Source: Candidatus Nomurabacteria bacterium (GTDB lineage: Bacteria; Patescibacteriota; Minisyncoccia; Phycocordibacterales; UBA9973). From it: a DNA stretch of 44,687 bases. This document shows, piece after piece, positions 1-7,692 of this stretch (its first letter is position 1; each line of letters opens with the position of its first letter). Where the stretch lies: contig JAHFNO010000009.1 of NCBI GenBank assembly GCA_023267275.1, forward strand, positions 1 through 44,687, written 5' to 3'. The notes under the pieces were generated by a model, which was not told the origin of the DNA, made no database searches, and worked only from the letters and a program-made list of their open reading frames with translations. The translations under genes were made by a program, and so were the position numbers.

Positions 1-1216
1 TGTGGGTGAATATCAAAACATGCTCTTCCTTGAAGCTGCACGTATGATGAAGCTTCGTCACCCAAAGGACGTAGCTTTTGTTATGGTTTCGTATTTGCCT
101 GTGCCAAGTAAGGTAGGGGAAATGAAAACCAAGCCTACTCAACATGCCGTACGCACACTCAATGCTTCAGGTATTCAGCCAGATATTATTGTGGCACGTA
201 GCAACGATCCACTCGATGAAAAGCGCAAAGAAAAATTGTCACTCTTCTGTAACATTCCATTTGGTCGTGTGATCTCTGCTCCTGATGTCGATAGTATTTA
301 CGACATTCCTGCCAATTTCGAAAAAGAACATCTCTCAGATATGCTCTGCGAAATTTTGTTTATGACTTGCAAGACATCTCGTGTGCAATCGGCAGAACAA
401 TGGGATATATTTACCAATCGTATCCATTCTGCAAATGCCGAATTGAAGATTGCTGTTGTAGGAAAATATTTTGATACCGGCAATTATGTTCTCTCTGATG
501 CGTATATTTCCGTGATTGAAGCAATTCGTCATGCTTCCTACGGAGAAAACAGAAAGCCCGTGCTCACTTGGATCAATGCTATCGATTTTGAAACCGACCC
601 AAGCAAAGTAAAAGAATTGAGCCAGTTCGATGGCATCATCGTTCCTGGTGGATTCGGTTCGCGAGGTATTGAAGGTCTTGTTTCTGTAATCCAATATGCA
701 CGAGAAAACAAGATTCCATATTTCGGACTCTGTTATGGTATGCAACTTGCGGTGATTGAATTTGCTCGACACAAACTCGGTTGGGCAGACGCAAATACAC
801 GCGAGGTCAATCCAAACTCAAGCCATCTGGTGATTGATATTATGGAATCACAAAAGAAAAAGCTTGATGCAAAAGATTATGGTGGCACAATGCGTCTTGG
901 AGCATATGAAGCATATATTGGCAAAGATACGATTGCGCGAGAAGCATATGGAACAGAAACAGTTTCAGAACGTCATCGCCATCGCTACGAAGTCAATCCA
1001 AAATACATTGCTGAGATTGAAAAAGCCGGATTGGTATTCTCGGGACGTTCTCCAGACGGCACTCTGATGGAGATTGCCGAATTGCCAAAGGGAGTGCATC
1101 CATTTTTCCTTGGAACGCAGTTTCATCCAGAATTTAAATCTCGACCACTCGCTCCACACAAATTGTTTACTGCATTTGCAAAAGCGTGTATTCAAGAAAA
1201 GAAAATTAAGAATTAA
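1..1216 (+). CDS. pyrG: CTP synthase, 3' part (N-terminus outside window)
   Basis: CTP synthase converts UTP to CTP with ATP and glutamine, the last step of de novo pyrimidine nucleotide synthesis. About 404 residues are visible, open at the window edge. The first ~140 residues are the end of the synthetase (amidoligase) domain, with the GEMKTKPTQH segment. The rest is the class I glutamine amidotransferase domain: the PGGFGSRG oxyanion region, the nucleophile elbow GLCYGMQ with its cysteine, and the HPEF His-Glu pair near the end. The gene stops at TAA 1214-1216 inside a 7-bp-periodic repeat and is followed by a strong bidirectional terminator. A normal full-length enzyme is expected; only the 5' end is missing because of the window. 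Confidence 0.97.
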   Translation, partial: VGEYQNMLFLEAARMMKLRHPKDVAFVMVSYLPVPSKVGEMKTKPTQHAVRTLNASGIQPDIIVARSNDPLDEKRKEKLSLFCNIPFGRVISAPDVDSIYDIPANFEKEHLSDMLCEILFMTCKTSRVQSAEQWDIFTNRIHSANAELKIAVVGKYFDTGNYVLSDAYISVIEAIRHASYGENRKPVLTWINAIDFETDPSKVKELSQFDGIIVPGGFGSRGIEGLVSVIQYARENKIPYFGLCYGMQLAVIEFARHKLGWADANTREVNPNSSHLVIDIMESQKKKLDAKDYGGTMRLGAYEAYIGKDTIAREAYGTETVSERHRHRYEVNPKYIAEIEKAGLVFSGRSPDGTLMEIAELPKGVHPFFLGTQFHPEFKSRPLAPHKLFTAFAKACIQEKKIKN

Positions 1217-1277
1217 GAATGAGGAATTAAGAATTGAATGCATTTCATTCCTAATTCTTAATTGATAATTCCTAATT
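1203..1277. repeat. 7-bp-periodic intergenic repeat (GAATTAA units)
   Basis: Heptads such as GAATTAA, GAATGAG and GAATTGA run rightward. They are followed by complementary heptads ATTCCTA, ATTCTTA and ATTGATA, so the block can also fold on itself. The repeat contains the pyrG stop codon. Similar 7-bp-periodic blocks with other unit sequences occur at 2065, 31256, 36711, 42220 and 43600, all in the flanks. Confidence 0.7.
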
Positions 1278-1279
1278 AA

Positions 1280-1314
1280 CTACAAAAAAATCCCTGTTGG
1301 GGATTTTTTTGTAG
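1280..1314. terminator. Bidirectional rho-independent terminator
   Basis: Perfect 15-bp stem (1280-1294 with 1300-1314) with loop TGTTG. The A7/T7 tracts inside the stem serve both strands. It ends pyrG on the plus strand and abuts the stop codon of the LOG-family gene on the minus strand. Confidence 0.9.
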
Positions 1315-2043
1315 TTAGTATTGTCCATCAATATCTCGTCCTTTGGCTTTTTTAATGATATCGATAACCTCGTCGTCGCTGTCGGTGATAGTAAACAGCG
1401 AAAGGTCTGCTGCATCAATCGTTTTGTATTTTTCTAGTAAGATTGTTTTGAAAATCTCTTGAAATGGTTTCCAGAATGCACTGCCATAAAGAATAACTGG
1501 AATCGGCTGCATTTTTTTTGTTTGCAAAAGAGTCAGTTGCTCAAAACATTCATCGAGTGTACCAAATCCACCAGGAAAATACACAAGTACTTCAGACGAG
1601 AAGGAGAGTGCCATTTTTCGTGCAAAGAAAAAATTGAATGGCACATCATCGGTAAGGTATGGATTTTCTTTTTGTTCCATCGGAAGCTTGATGGTGAGTC
1701 CGAGCGATTTTCCACCTGCTTCAAATGCGCCACGATTGCCCGCTTCCATGATTCCTGGTCCACCGCCGGTGACAATGGTGAGTCCGAGCTCTGTCGAAAT
1801 GCGGCCAGCAAGCACGCGTGCTTTTTCATAGAATTCATCACCTTCAGAAAAACGAGCAGAGCCATAAAATGTAACTGTATTTTTGTATGCAGACATTTCA
1901 TGAATCCCTTGCTGAATTTCTTCGTTGATTTGGCAGATGCGTACGCCCCCAGGCCCCTCGGCGTTTTTACAGACCTTTTGAATTTCCTCAGGTGATTGAT
2001 GGTGATGCGATACGATATTTTTGTTTGTTGGTTTGTCTGTCAT
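1315..2043 (-). CDS. LOG-family protein (TIGR00730-type nucleotide 5'-monophosphate phosphoribohydrolase)
   Basis: A 242-aa protein of the LOG/lysine-decarboxylase-like Rossmann family, whose members cleave the N-glycosidic bond of nucleoside (cytokinin) monophosphates. Visible hallmarks are VTGGGPGIMEA in the first half and the family signature PGGFGTLDE. The start is placed at ATG 2043 (MTDKPTNKN). An in-frame upstream ATG at 2073 would add ten residues that look non-coding. The N-terminal ~50 residues are extra to the catalytic core. The cellular substrate in this organism cannot be inferred. Confidence 0.85.
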   Translation of the reverse strand: MTDKPTNKNIVSHHHQSPEEIQKVCKNAEGPGGVRICQINEEIQQGIHEMSAYKNTVTFYGSARFSEGDEFYEKARVLAGRISTELGLTIVTGGGPGIMEAGNRGAFEAGGKSLGLTIKLPMEQKENPYLTDDVPFNFFFARKMALSFSSEVLVYFPGGFGTLDECFEQLTLLQTKKMQPIPVILYGSAFWKPFQEIFKTILLEKYKTIDAADLSLFTITDSDDEVIDIIKKAKGRDIDGQY

Positions 2044-2064
2044 GGTAACGACATCATAACATAT

Positions 2065-2098
2065 CCTAGGCATTAGGCTCTAGGCTTTAGGTGCTAGC
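2065..2098. repeat. 7-bp-periodic intergenic repeat (TAGGCAT/TAGGCTC units)
   Basis: On the minus strand this reads CTAGCACCTA followed by heptads AAGCCTA, GAGCCTA and ATGCCTA. The same opening (one mismatch) and the same heptads in shuffled order occur at 42220-42258, showing a related dispersed repeat. It lies in the upstream region of the LOG-family gene. Confidence 0.7.
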
Positions 2099-2168
2099 TT
2101 AAATTAGATTGCAAGCTTGAAAAAAGCCTTGTTTTAAGGTATTGTGGGGAAGTTGTTTCTTGTAATTG

Positions 2169-2199
2169 TGTCATTCCCGGCTCCGACCGGAAATCCAGG
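2169..2199. repeat. REP-like palindromic element
   Basis: Begins TGTCATTCCCGG and ends CCGGAAATCCAGG, an imperfect hairpin. It belongs to the same TGTCAT...CAGG style as elements at 28478, 30620 and 40111. It lies about 20 bp upstream of the tRNA. Confidence 0.6.
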
Positions 2200-2219
2200 T
2201 TATTAGAATAATAAAGTAT

Positions 2220-2290
2220 TGCCGGATCATCTAATGGTAGGATGTGACTCTCTGAAAGTCATCATCTTGGTTCGAATCCAAGTCCGGCAG
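2220..2290 (+). tRNA. tRNA-Gln (anticodon CUG)
   Basis: Full cloverleaf. The acceptor TGCCGGA (2220-2226) pairs perfectly with TCCGGCA (2283-2289), and discriminator G2290 and the U1-A72 pair are typical of tRNA-Gln. The anticodon arm TGACT-CTCTGAA-AGTCA gives anticodon CTG. The T arm is CTTGG-TTCGAAT-CCAAG. CCA is not encoded (CAA follows). Island genes begin directly downstream. Confidence 0.95.
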
Positions 2291-2492
2291 CAAAACAGTG
2301 AGACAGACCGAGAGGCTTATTTCTCAAGGTCGTTTCAAAATCTCAGTTCGCGACCGAGTCTCCCCAAATTTCACAAAACGTGAAAATGTTTTTTGGTAGC
2401 AACGTATTTTCTTGAATTCGCTCGGTTCGAGTCCAAGTTGGGTCTTCGTTCATAATAATTTTATATGCCGTATGGTAGAATAGACTCGTTTT
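2291..2492. other. Island left-border intergenic region
   Basis: No gene. It contains a GACC/GGTC plus GAGA/TCTC hairpin (about 2304-2335) enclosed by GAGAC/GTCTC arms. At 2421-2438 a segment matches the tRNA-Gln T-arm (2266-2283) at 16 of 18 positions. A TAGAAT hexamer lies near 2475, just upstream of the CD-NTase start, and is a possible -10 box. I see no full second cloverleaf. Confidence 0.45.
2421..2438 (+). repeat. tRNA T-arm-like fragment (possible att remnant)
   Basis: The segment reads CTCGGTTCGAGTCCAAGT. It differs from the T-arm end of the neighbouring tRNA-Gln at two positions, one of them in the T loop and one in the stem. The bases upstream do not form an anticodon arm. It could be a decayed duplicate of a tRNA 3' end left by integration, or a fragment of another tRNA. 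Confidence 0.4.
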
Positions 2493-3806
2493 ATGGATAC
2501 CATCGAAAAACAATTTGAAAAATTCTACGAGAATATAAAGCTTACCCCAGCCCAAAAGGAAGACGCTAAGACGAAATACAACGGCGTCTGTTCGAAGTTG
2601 CATGATTATTACTATCCGAATACGACCTATTCCGGTAGTACAAAACTTCTGATCGGGTCGTACGGTAAGCACACATCGATTCGTCCTGCGCGTGACATTG
2701 ACGTTATTTTTATCATGCCGCCGGAAAAGTTCGCGCAATACGACGACAACACATCAAACAAGCAATCCCAACTTTTGCAGGACGTAAAGAGAATTTTGGA
2801 AGAAAAATATCCGAATACGCCGATCAGTGCGTTCGGGAAGATTGTGAAGCTTGAATTTGCCGATACTAAACACGACGTTGAGCTTGTACCGGGCTGGGAA
2901 AACGACGATGGTACTTTCACTATCCCTGACTCAGAGAATGGGGGAAGGTGGCACAGACAGGACTACCGAAAAGAAATATCTGAAATTGCTGAATCTGACG
3001 CAACGACTGGAAAAACAAAATTCCTTATCCGTTCAGTTAAGAAGTGGTCAGACAACTGTACTGCACGCACCCGAACATTCGAGATCGAGCGTGTAGCTCT
3101 TTCGTTCTTTGCGAGTGGAGGTAAGGGTACAAGCAGTGCACAGCTCTTTGTGAATTTCTTCCAATACTTCCTGAACAGTACAACGGATGAGAGTCTCAGA
3201 AGCCATCTGAATACTGCTCTTGGCCGCGCGCAAAAGGCTCGCGCATTTGAGACTAATAGCAAATTTGAAGAAGCTGCCGACGAATGGAAAAAGATATTCG
3301 GTGACGATTTTCCTAAGACGATTAAAATTGCAACTCAGGAAATACCAGTTAGTGAGGGTGAGTTCGACAAGCTCACTAAGTTGACGCGTGACTATCCTTC
3401 TCCTGACGAAGAGCATCTTACAGACAAGCACGGAATACCCTTTGAAATTGACCCTATGTATTCGGTGTCCCTTGATGCGGATGTTGAACAGGACGGATTT
3501 AGGAAAAGTACATTACTCTCGTTTATTCAAAGCAGATTCCCATTGCGTAAAAGCAAAAAGTTGCTTTTTAGGGTAACTCACAATGTTCAGGGTCCATATG
3601 AAATAAAATGGAAAGTTCGCAATTTCGGGGAGGAAGCAAAGAGGGCTAATGGTCTACGTGGTCAGATTCATGACGATATGGGATCAGAAACAAGAAACGA
3701 AAGCACGCTTTATCACGGTGAGCATTATGTCGAGTGCTACATCATTAAAAACAACAAGTGCGTTGCAATCGGCAGAATTCTCGTGCCGATCGGCAAGGAC
3801 TATTAA
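2493..3806 (+). CDS. CBASS CD-NTase (SMODS nucleotidyltransferase with AGS-C sensor domain)
   Basis: A 437-aa cGAS/DncV-like nucleotidyltransferase, predicted to make a cyclic oligonucleotide alarm signal after phage infection. The catalytic signature is GS at residues 55-56, followed by D68-I-D70 in the ARDIDVIFIMP stretch, with the third carboxylate D128 in KHDVELVP. The C-terminal ~100 residues match my recollection of the AGS-C domain (RGQI, then E-T-Y-HGEHYVECYI and a final basic strand), found in CD-NTase-type proteins. The next gene, six bases downstream, is a SLATT effector, as expected of an operon. The signal type cannot be read from sequence. Another nucleotidyltransferase role is possible but less likely in this context. 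Confidence 0.88.
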   Translation: MDTIEKQFEKFYENIKLTPAQKEDAKTKYNGVCSKLHDYYYPNTTYSGSTKLLIGSYGKHTSIRPARDIDVIFIMPPEKFAQYDDNTSNKQSQLLQDVKRILEEKYPNTPISAFGKIVKLEFADTKHDVELVPGWENDDGTFTIPDSENGGRWHRQDYRKEISEIAESDATTGKTKFLIRSVKKWSDNCTARTRTFEIERVALSFFASGGKGTSSAQLFVNFFQYFLNSTTDESLRSHLNTALGRAQKARAFETNSKFEEAADEWKKIFGDDFPKTIKIATQEIPVSEGEFDKLTKLTRDYPSPDEEHLTDKHGIPFEIDPMYSVSLDADVEQDGFRKSTLLSFIQSRFPLRKSKKLLFRVTHNVQGPYEIKWKVRNFGEEAKRANGLRGQIHDDMGSETRNESTLYHGEHYVECYIIKNNKCVAIGRILVPIGKDY

Positions 3807-3811
3807 ATACT

Positions 3812-4363
3812 ATGGATAAAATCAATTTACAGGTTATACGAGAATCATTCGGGCGAGTTGTTTATTCACACAAAACTCACGAGAAAGAAGCGGAGGTTCA
3901 GAGTAAGAACGCCCATTGCTTCAAATGGTTAAATTTGATTGTCCTGATTTTGGGTTCTGGTGGCCTCTTGAGCACGTTGATTACGGATCAGAAGTGCTTG
4001 CTTGTCATTGGTGCAATTCTTACATTTATCGGCCTGGGTCTTGCTGTTTTTCAGATGAGCTTTAATCCAGAAGAAAAAGCCTACAAACACAAACAGTCAG
4101 CCCATCAGCTCTGGCAGGTGAGGGAAAGGTATACATGCCTCATTGCTGATATTATGAATCAGAAAATCACTGAGGAGAAAATAACTGAAAAAAGAGACCA
4201 GTTGCTCTGTGATCTCGACCTTATATACAAGAATGCTTTACCGACAAGTAGCAAGGCCTACGGGATGGCATCGAAAGCCTTAAAAAAAGATGAAGAGTTC
4301 ACGTTCTCTGATGCCGAGATTAATAAATTTCTTCCGAAGGATCTCTGGCTCAATCATGAATAA
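3812..4363 (+). CDS. SLATT-domain two-helix membrane effector of CBASS
   Basis: A 183-aa protein with two adjacent transmembrane helices (about residues 38-57 and 61-81), preceded by a basic amphipathic helix and followed by a helical cytosolic region. This is the layout of SLATT (SMODS/SLOG-associating two-TM) proteins. Members are thought to be membrane-disrupting effectors switched on by the nucleotide made by the neighbouring CD-NTase. ATG 3812 is chosen because it follows the CD-NTase stop by five bases; an upstream in-frame start would overlap the CD-NTase. Together the two genes make a minimal CBASS with no visible Cap2/Cap3 ubiquitin-like genes. Confidence 0.82.
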   Translation: MDKINLQVIRESFGRVVYSHKTHEKEAEVQSKNAHCFKWLNLIVLILGSGGLLSTLITDQKCLLVIGAILTFIGLGLAVFQMSFNPEEKAYKHKQSAHQLWQVRERYTCLIADIMNQKITEEKITEKRDQLLCDLDLIYKNALPTSSKAYGMASKALKKDEEFTFSDAEINKFLPKDLWLNHE

Positions 4364-4371
4364 ATGTTTGT

Positions 4372-4932
4372 ATGGAAAATAATGCTCACAAAGAAACGAA
4401 GGAGAAACGGTTAAAAAGATTTCAGGATAATCCGCCGTATGAAATCGTAGCAACCCTGCTCAATTCGATAGCCAATTTCTTTAATAACGAAATTGCGCTG
4501 ACTACCCAAGGGAATAATTATCAATCGTCATTGTTGCTTTTAGGCGTTCACTCAGTTGCGCTCACTGTTTCGGAAGGCCTATTTAATAAAAAAGGCTCAG
4601 AAGGCTACAAGCTATTTCTTGAAAAATTTGTTGACGGAGATACGGCTGATACAAAATTTTCCACGATTGCAAAACAGATTCACGATTGGAGAAATGTTCT
4701 AGCGCACCAGTGGATTGGATCGATTGGGCACTCGACTGGGTACGATTACCAAATGTCGTCTGGTTGGGAAGTGAGAGACGACGTTACTTTTATCAATCCA
4801 AGAATTTATCTCGAATACTATTTAAAAGCATTCAGAACTAACGGAAAAATTTGGGATTGGGAAACAATGCTCACTGAGTCAGAACAGGAGGAGACAAAAA
4901 CACGTTTGATTGAGAAATATTTATTGCGATAG
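4372..4932 (+). CDS. HEPN-like RX4H protein downstream of CBASS pair
   Basis: A 186-aa, mostly helical protein that I cannot assign by name. Residues 107-112 (RNVLAH) match the RX4-6H motif of HEPN ribonucleases, and the asparagine after the arginine is typical. The preceding helices (about 22-75) fit the HEPN four-helix fold. It starts eight bases after the SLATT gene on the same strand, so it is probably co-transcribed. It could be an extra RNase effector, a toxin-like accessory or a HEPN-fold partner without activity. Its stop codon directly touches the convergent recombinase gene. Confidence 0.6.
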   Translation: MENNAHKETKEKRLKRFQDNPPYEIVATLLNSIANFFNNEIALTTQGNNYQSSLLLLGVHSVALTVSEGLFNKKGSEGYKLFLEKFVDGDTADTKFSTIAKQIHDWRNVLAHQWIGSIGHSTGYDYQMSSGWEVRDDVTFINPRIYLEYYLKAFRTNGKIWDWETMLTESEQEETKTRLIEKYLLR

Positions 4933-6258
4933 TTATTGCAGTGCTATTTTCTTTTCTTTCAAAATCAGTTTACTCCGCAGATGGCTCAGTAGCTCTCGTT
5001 TCTCCCATATGCTTCGCTCGCGCAGTATATACTTCGCGTAGTTGCGGATGTCTATCTCCGTTACTTTAATCTTTTCCTTTGCCTTCTTGCCGAGCACCGA
5101 CTCGTTGAACTTCTGGTGTTGCTCAAGCTCCGCCTTAATCTTGTCTTTCATGCCTATGTCGTCCAAGTCTACTGTGTCGAGTATTGCGGCCAGTTGCTCT
5201 ATAAGCTCCTCCTCCCGTACATATCCACACGGGCAGTTCTTGTCTTTGAACTTCGTGCATCCGTAATACACATGTCGGTGTGTAGTGCCATCTTTTTGCT
5301 GTTTGAATTTCTCGTCCGCGCAGATGCCCGAGCCGCAGAGGCCGCAGGTGAGCATGCGCGTGAAGGCGAACTCCTTCGGCGGCACTCGCACCTTGTTTTG
5401 GCTCGTCGTTTTTTCTTGAACTAGATCGTACAATTCCTTGGCGATGAGCGGCTCGTACTTTCCCTTGTACCAGTTTCCGCTTCCTTTCGGATACTCGAAG
5501 TCGCCGTAGTAGAAGGTATTTTTTAGAAGTAGATATATGTTACTCAAGGTCAGCGGTTTTCCGCTCTTTGCTCGGAATCGGATATCGTCTTTCATCCAGT
5601 AGAATATTTTTCGTCCTGACCATCCGTCGTAAGCGACCTTTTCAAACATTTGTTTGATGACCATGCCGCGCAGGGGATCTACTATGGTCTCGCACTTCTT
5701 GTTTCGATCCGGATTTGCGAGGTAGCCGGTAGGCGGTACTGTCGGCCACATGCCCATCTCGCACCGCGCTCGCAGTCCGCGCTTCACGTTGACCATCTTA
5801 TTGTCATTCTCTAATTTCGCTTGGCTCCCTAAAATCATGAGCAGGAATTTCTCATTCGGGTTGTTCCCGAATCTCTGACCGTACGTTCTGATCTCGATGA
5901 GCAGTCCTTGATCCATGAGATCGACGACCGAGCCAAGGTCGCCCGCGTTGCGGCTCAGTCGGTCTGGTGCCCAAGTCAGGATGCCGTTGAATTTTCCGGC
6001 TCGGATTTCCGCTAGAAGCTCGTTGTAGACCGGTCGCTGGCCGACCTCTTTCGACGAGTGCGATTCTCTCTTGATCTCGGCGATTTCAAGCCCCTCGCGC
6101 TCGGCAAGTGCCTTCATTTCGTTGACCTGCGATTCGATTGATAATGCTTGCTTGTCTTCCTGCTCCGTACTCTTTCGAGCGTACAGGCAATACTTCACCT
6201 TTAATGGGGTTGTGTCCTTTGTCGGAACCCCTTCCGATATTTGTGCTGTATTTGTCAT
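4933..6258 (-). CDS. Large serine recombinase
   Basis: A 441-aa serine site-specific recombinase (448 aa if ATG 6279 is used). The N-terminal resolvase domain shows the catalytic YARKS serine and the DRLSR motif. A Recombinase domain follows, then a zinc ribbon (CGLCGSG ... YGCTKF, CPCGYV) and a helical C-terminus, as in phage and ICE integrases. It is slightly short for a large serine integrase. It is the only integrase-type gene in the window, so it is the best candidate for moving part of the island. It lies 2.6 kb inside the left border, between defence genes. Start choice is uncertain; no clear ribosome binding site precedes either ATG. Confidence 0.88.
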   Translation of the reverse strand: MTNTAQISEGVPTKDTTPLKVKYCLYARKSTEQEDKQALSIESQVNEMKALAEREGLEIAEIKRESHSSKEVGQRPVYNELLAEIRAGKFNGILTWAPDRLSRNAGDLGSVVDLMDQGLLIEIRTYGQRFGNNPNEKFLLMILGSQAKLENDNKMVNVKRGLRARCEMGMWPTVPPTGYLANPDRNKKCETIVDPLRGMVIKQMFEKVAYDGWSGRKIFYWMKDDIRFRAKSGKPLTLSNIYLLLKNTFYYGDFEYPKGSGNWYKGKYEPLIAKELYDLVQEKTTSQNKVRVPPKEFAFTRMLTCGLCGSGICADEKFKQQKDGTTHRHVYYGCTKFKDKNCPCGYVREEELIEQLAAILDTVDLDDIGMKDKIKAELEQHQKFNESVLGKKAKEKIKVTEIDIRNYAKYILRERSIWEKRELLSHLRSKLILKEKKIALQ

Positions 6259-6279
6259 ACAACACAAGGAATGACGCAA

Positions 6280-6303
6280 CCCCTCTTGTGAGTCTAGGAG
6301 GGG
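6280..6303. promoter_or_regulatory. Inverted repeat between recombinase and nuclease genes
   Basis: CCCCTC (6280-6285) and GAGGGG (6298-6303) flank a 12-bp spacer in the short gap between divergent genes. It could be an operator, or part of the recombinase attachment site, since att sites often sit next to the integrase gene. Confidence 0.35.
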
Positions 6304-6339
6304 CTGTTGGTAACTTTATGCTAAAATAACCGTCCAAGT

Positions 6340-7248
6340 ATGAGCGAAAAAATGAGCACAAAGAAAAAAGGAGATTTGCTCGAGGAGATCGTTGAAACCC
6401 TCTGTCAGGGTCTTGATAATGCCAAGGTTGAGCGCAACGTCAAAGTGAAGGGAAAGTCTGGCACCGACAGGCAGATTGATGTGCTTATTCAGGCTAACCA
6501 AAACGCCTTTGATATAAAAATTATAGTTGAAGCGAAAAACTATGCTGAAAAAGTTGGCATTGAGAAGGTTGAAGCGCTGAAGACCAAATTGCACGATGTC
6601 GGAGGCAACCTCGGCGTGATTGTTTGCCCACTCGGATTTACAGAGGGGGCGATAAATTCTGCTGAGCTGAATGACATTCAGTTGTTTCAAGTATTCGACA
6701 ACGATCTCGGCAACACGAGCCAGTTCATACCTTTTCGATATATTGTTCCTGACATACGAGGTACGGCTCCGGTCATCGAAAGCAGGTCGAGCGCGGCCGC
6801 TCCGTTCTCACTTTCAGTTAACAGATCAGATTGGAGATTTTATTACAAAGGCAATATATTCACTTTAGATGACCTCGAATTTTTCGCTTGGAATAATCAT
6901 ATGTTCCCGCACAAAGAGGGAGAACATACTGCAGATTTCGGAGTAGTTAAAATCGCGAATGCGGATAAGATTGATGATTTTTATTACGTCGAGTTCAAAC
7001 TTAATTTCTTGGTTACAGCTGATTACTACATGAAGCTTTTTCCGGTTTCGTATATGAAGAATATAAAGTCGGGTAAAGGTAAGCACAATCTCTTTATTGA
7101 CGCTTACTCAAAAAAAGAAGACATGATCGCTCACGGCTGGCGGTACTTTAAAACCGAAGAAGAAATGGAAAAGACGGCAGATCAATATGATACCTCAGAA
7201 GATGCGCGGAAATTGAGAATGACCCATGATTTTACTCTTGGTCACTAA
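6340..7248 (+). CDS. PD-(D/E)XK restriction-type endonuclease (Mrr-like fold)
   Basis: A 302-aa protein. The N-terminal ~115 residues carry the nuclease signature: D47 in RQIDVLI, then E64-A-K66 in IIVEAKNY. A later helix with K and E is also typical of Mrr-type enzymes. A central proline/serine linker (about 140-160) leads to an unassigned C-terminal domain, likely for target recognition. No methyltransferase is adjacent, so a type IV-like, stand-alone defence nuclease is the simplest reading. Start at ATG 6340; ATG 6352 is possible. Its 3' end overlaps the convergent neighbour by 17 bases. Confidence 0.75.
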   Translation: MSEKMSTKKKGDLLEEIVETLCQGLDNAKVERNVKVKGKSGTDRQIDVLIQANQNAFDIKIIVEAKNYAEKVGIEKVEALKTKLHDVGGNLGVIVCPLGFTEGAINSAELNDIQLFQVFDNDLGNTSQFIPFRYIVPDIRGTAPVIESRSSAAAPFSLSVNRSDWRFYYKGNIFTLDDLEFFAWNNHMFPHKEGEHTADFGVVKIANADKIDDFYYVEFKLNFLVTADYYMKLFPVSYMKNIKSGKGKHNLFIDAYSKKEDMIAHGWRYFKTEEEMEKTADQYDTSEDARKLRMTHDFTLGH

Positions 7249-7597
7249 CTGTATTTTTTGAACTAATTTCAAACTCGCGAATTTCTTTTTCTAACCTATC
7301 CATCTCGCATATAACCCGCACGAAAATTCGCCGTACCCGTTTCTTGTTAGGCTCTCCGTATAGTCCTGCGGCATAGTCTGCATCATCGTCCGGCACGAAC
7401 GTGGCGAGTGAGACGTAGTAAGCCGCGAGCTGTTGGATGCGCTCCTTGATCGCTCGCTTCACGTACTCCTTGGACTCTGGCAGGGAAGACAGCCGATTAA
7501 GCACGCCGAGATTTCTTCCCTCGGAGTACTTGTAGTGCTTGGCGGCTTCGATGACAGCGTCGATGTCTTCCACACTCAATTGAATGACGCAGACCAA
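7232..7597 (-). CDS. Small hypothetical protein
   Basis: A 121-aa, charged, helical protein with no family I recognise. The N-terminal half (AVIEAAKHYKYSEG) and the C-terminal basic/acidic coiled segment (KKRVRRIF ... DRLEKEIREFE) suggest a small protein- or nucleic-acid-binding protein. It is convergent with the nuclease gene and overlaps its end. It has no obvious promoter or ribosome binding site, so it may not be expressed. Confidence 0.45.
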   Translation of the reverse strand: MVCVIQLSVEDIDAVIEAAKHYKYSEGRNLGVLNRLSSLPESKEYVKRAIKERIQQLAAYYVSLATFVPDDDADYAAGLYGEPNKKRVRRIFVRVICEMDRLEKEIREFEISSKNTVSDQE

Positions 7598-7626
7598 TCT
7601 CGAAGTCTAGGCCAGAGGGTTAAACT

Positions 7627-7654
7627 TTGACATTTACCAAAATAGTTGTAGTAT
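7627..7654 (+). promoter_or_regulatory. Promoter for the Pif1-type helicase gene
   Basis: TTGACA (7627-7632), a 16-bp spacer and TAGTAT (7649-7654), 38 bases before the start codon. The same unusual -10 (TAGTAT/TAGTGT) with a TTGACA -35 occurs upstream of the RNase III and HARE genes. Confidence 0.6.
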
Positions 7655-7692
7655 GAGAAAAACATTGTTCACAAACCGCTTAATAACTAAAT

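Noticed and set aside
2343-2738. Minus-strand open frame containing DPTWTRTER
   Set aside because: This peptide arises from translating the T-arm-like fragment in antisense, and the rest overlaps the CD-NTase gene. It is a shadow frame, useful only as a hint of the tRNA-like sequence.
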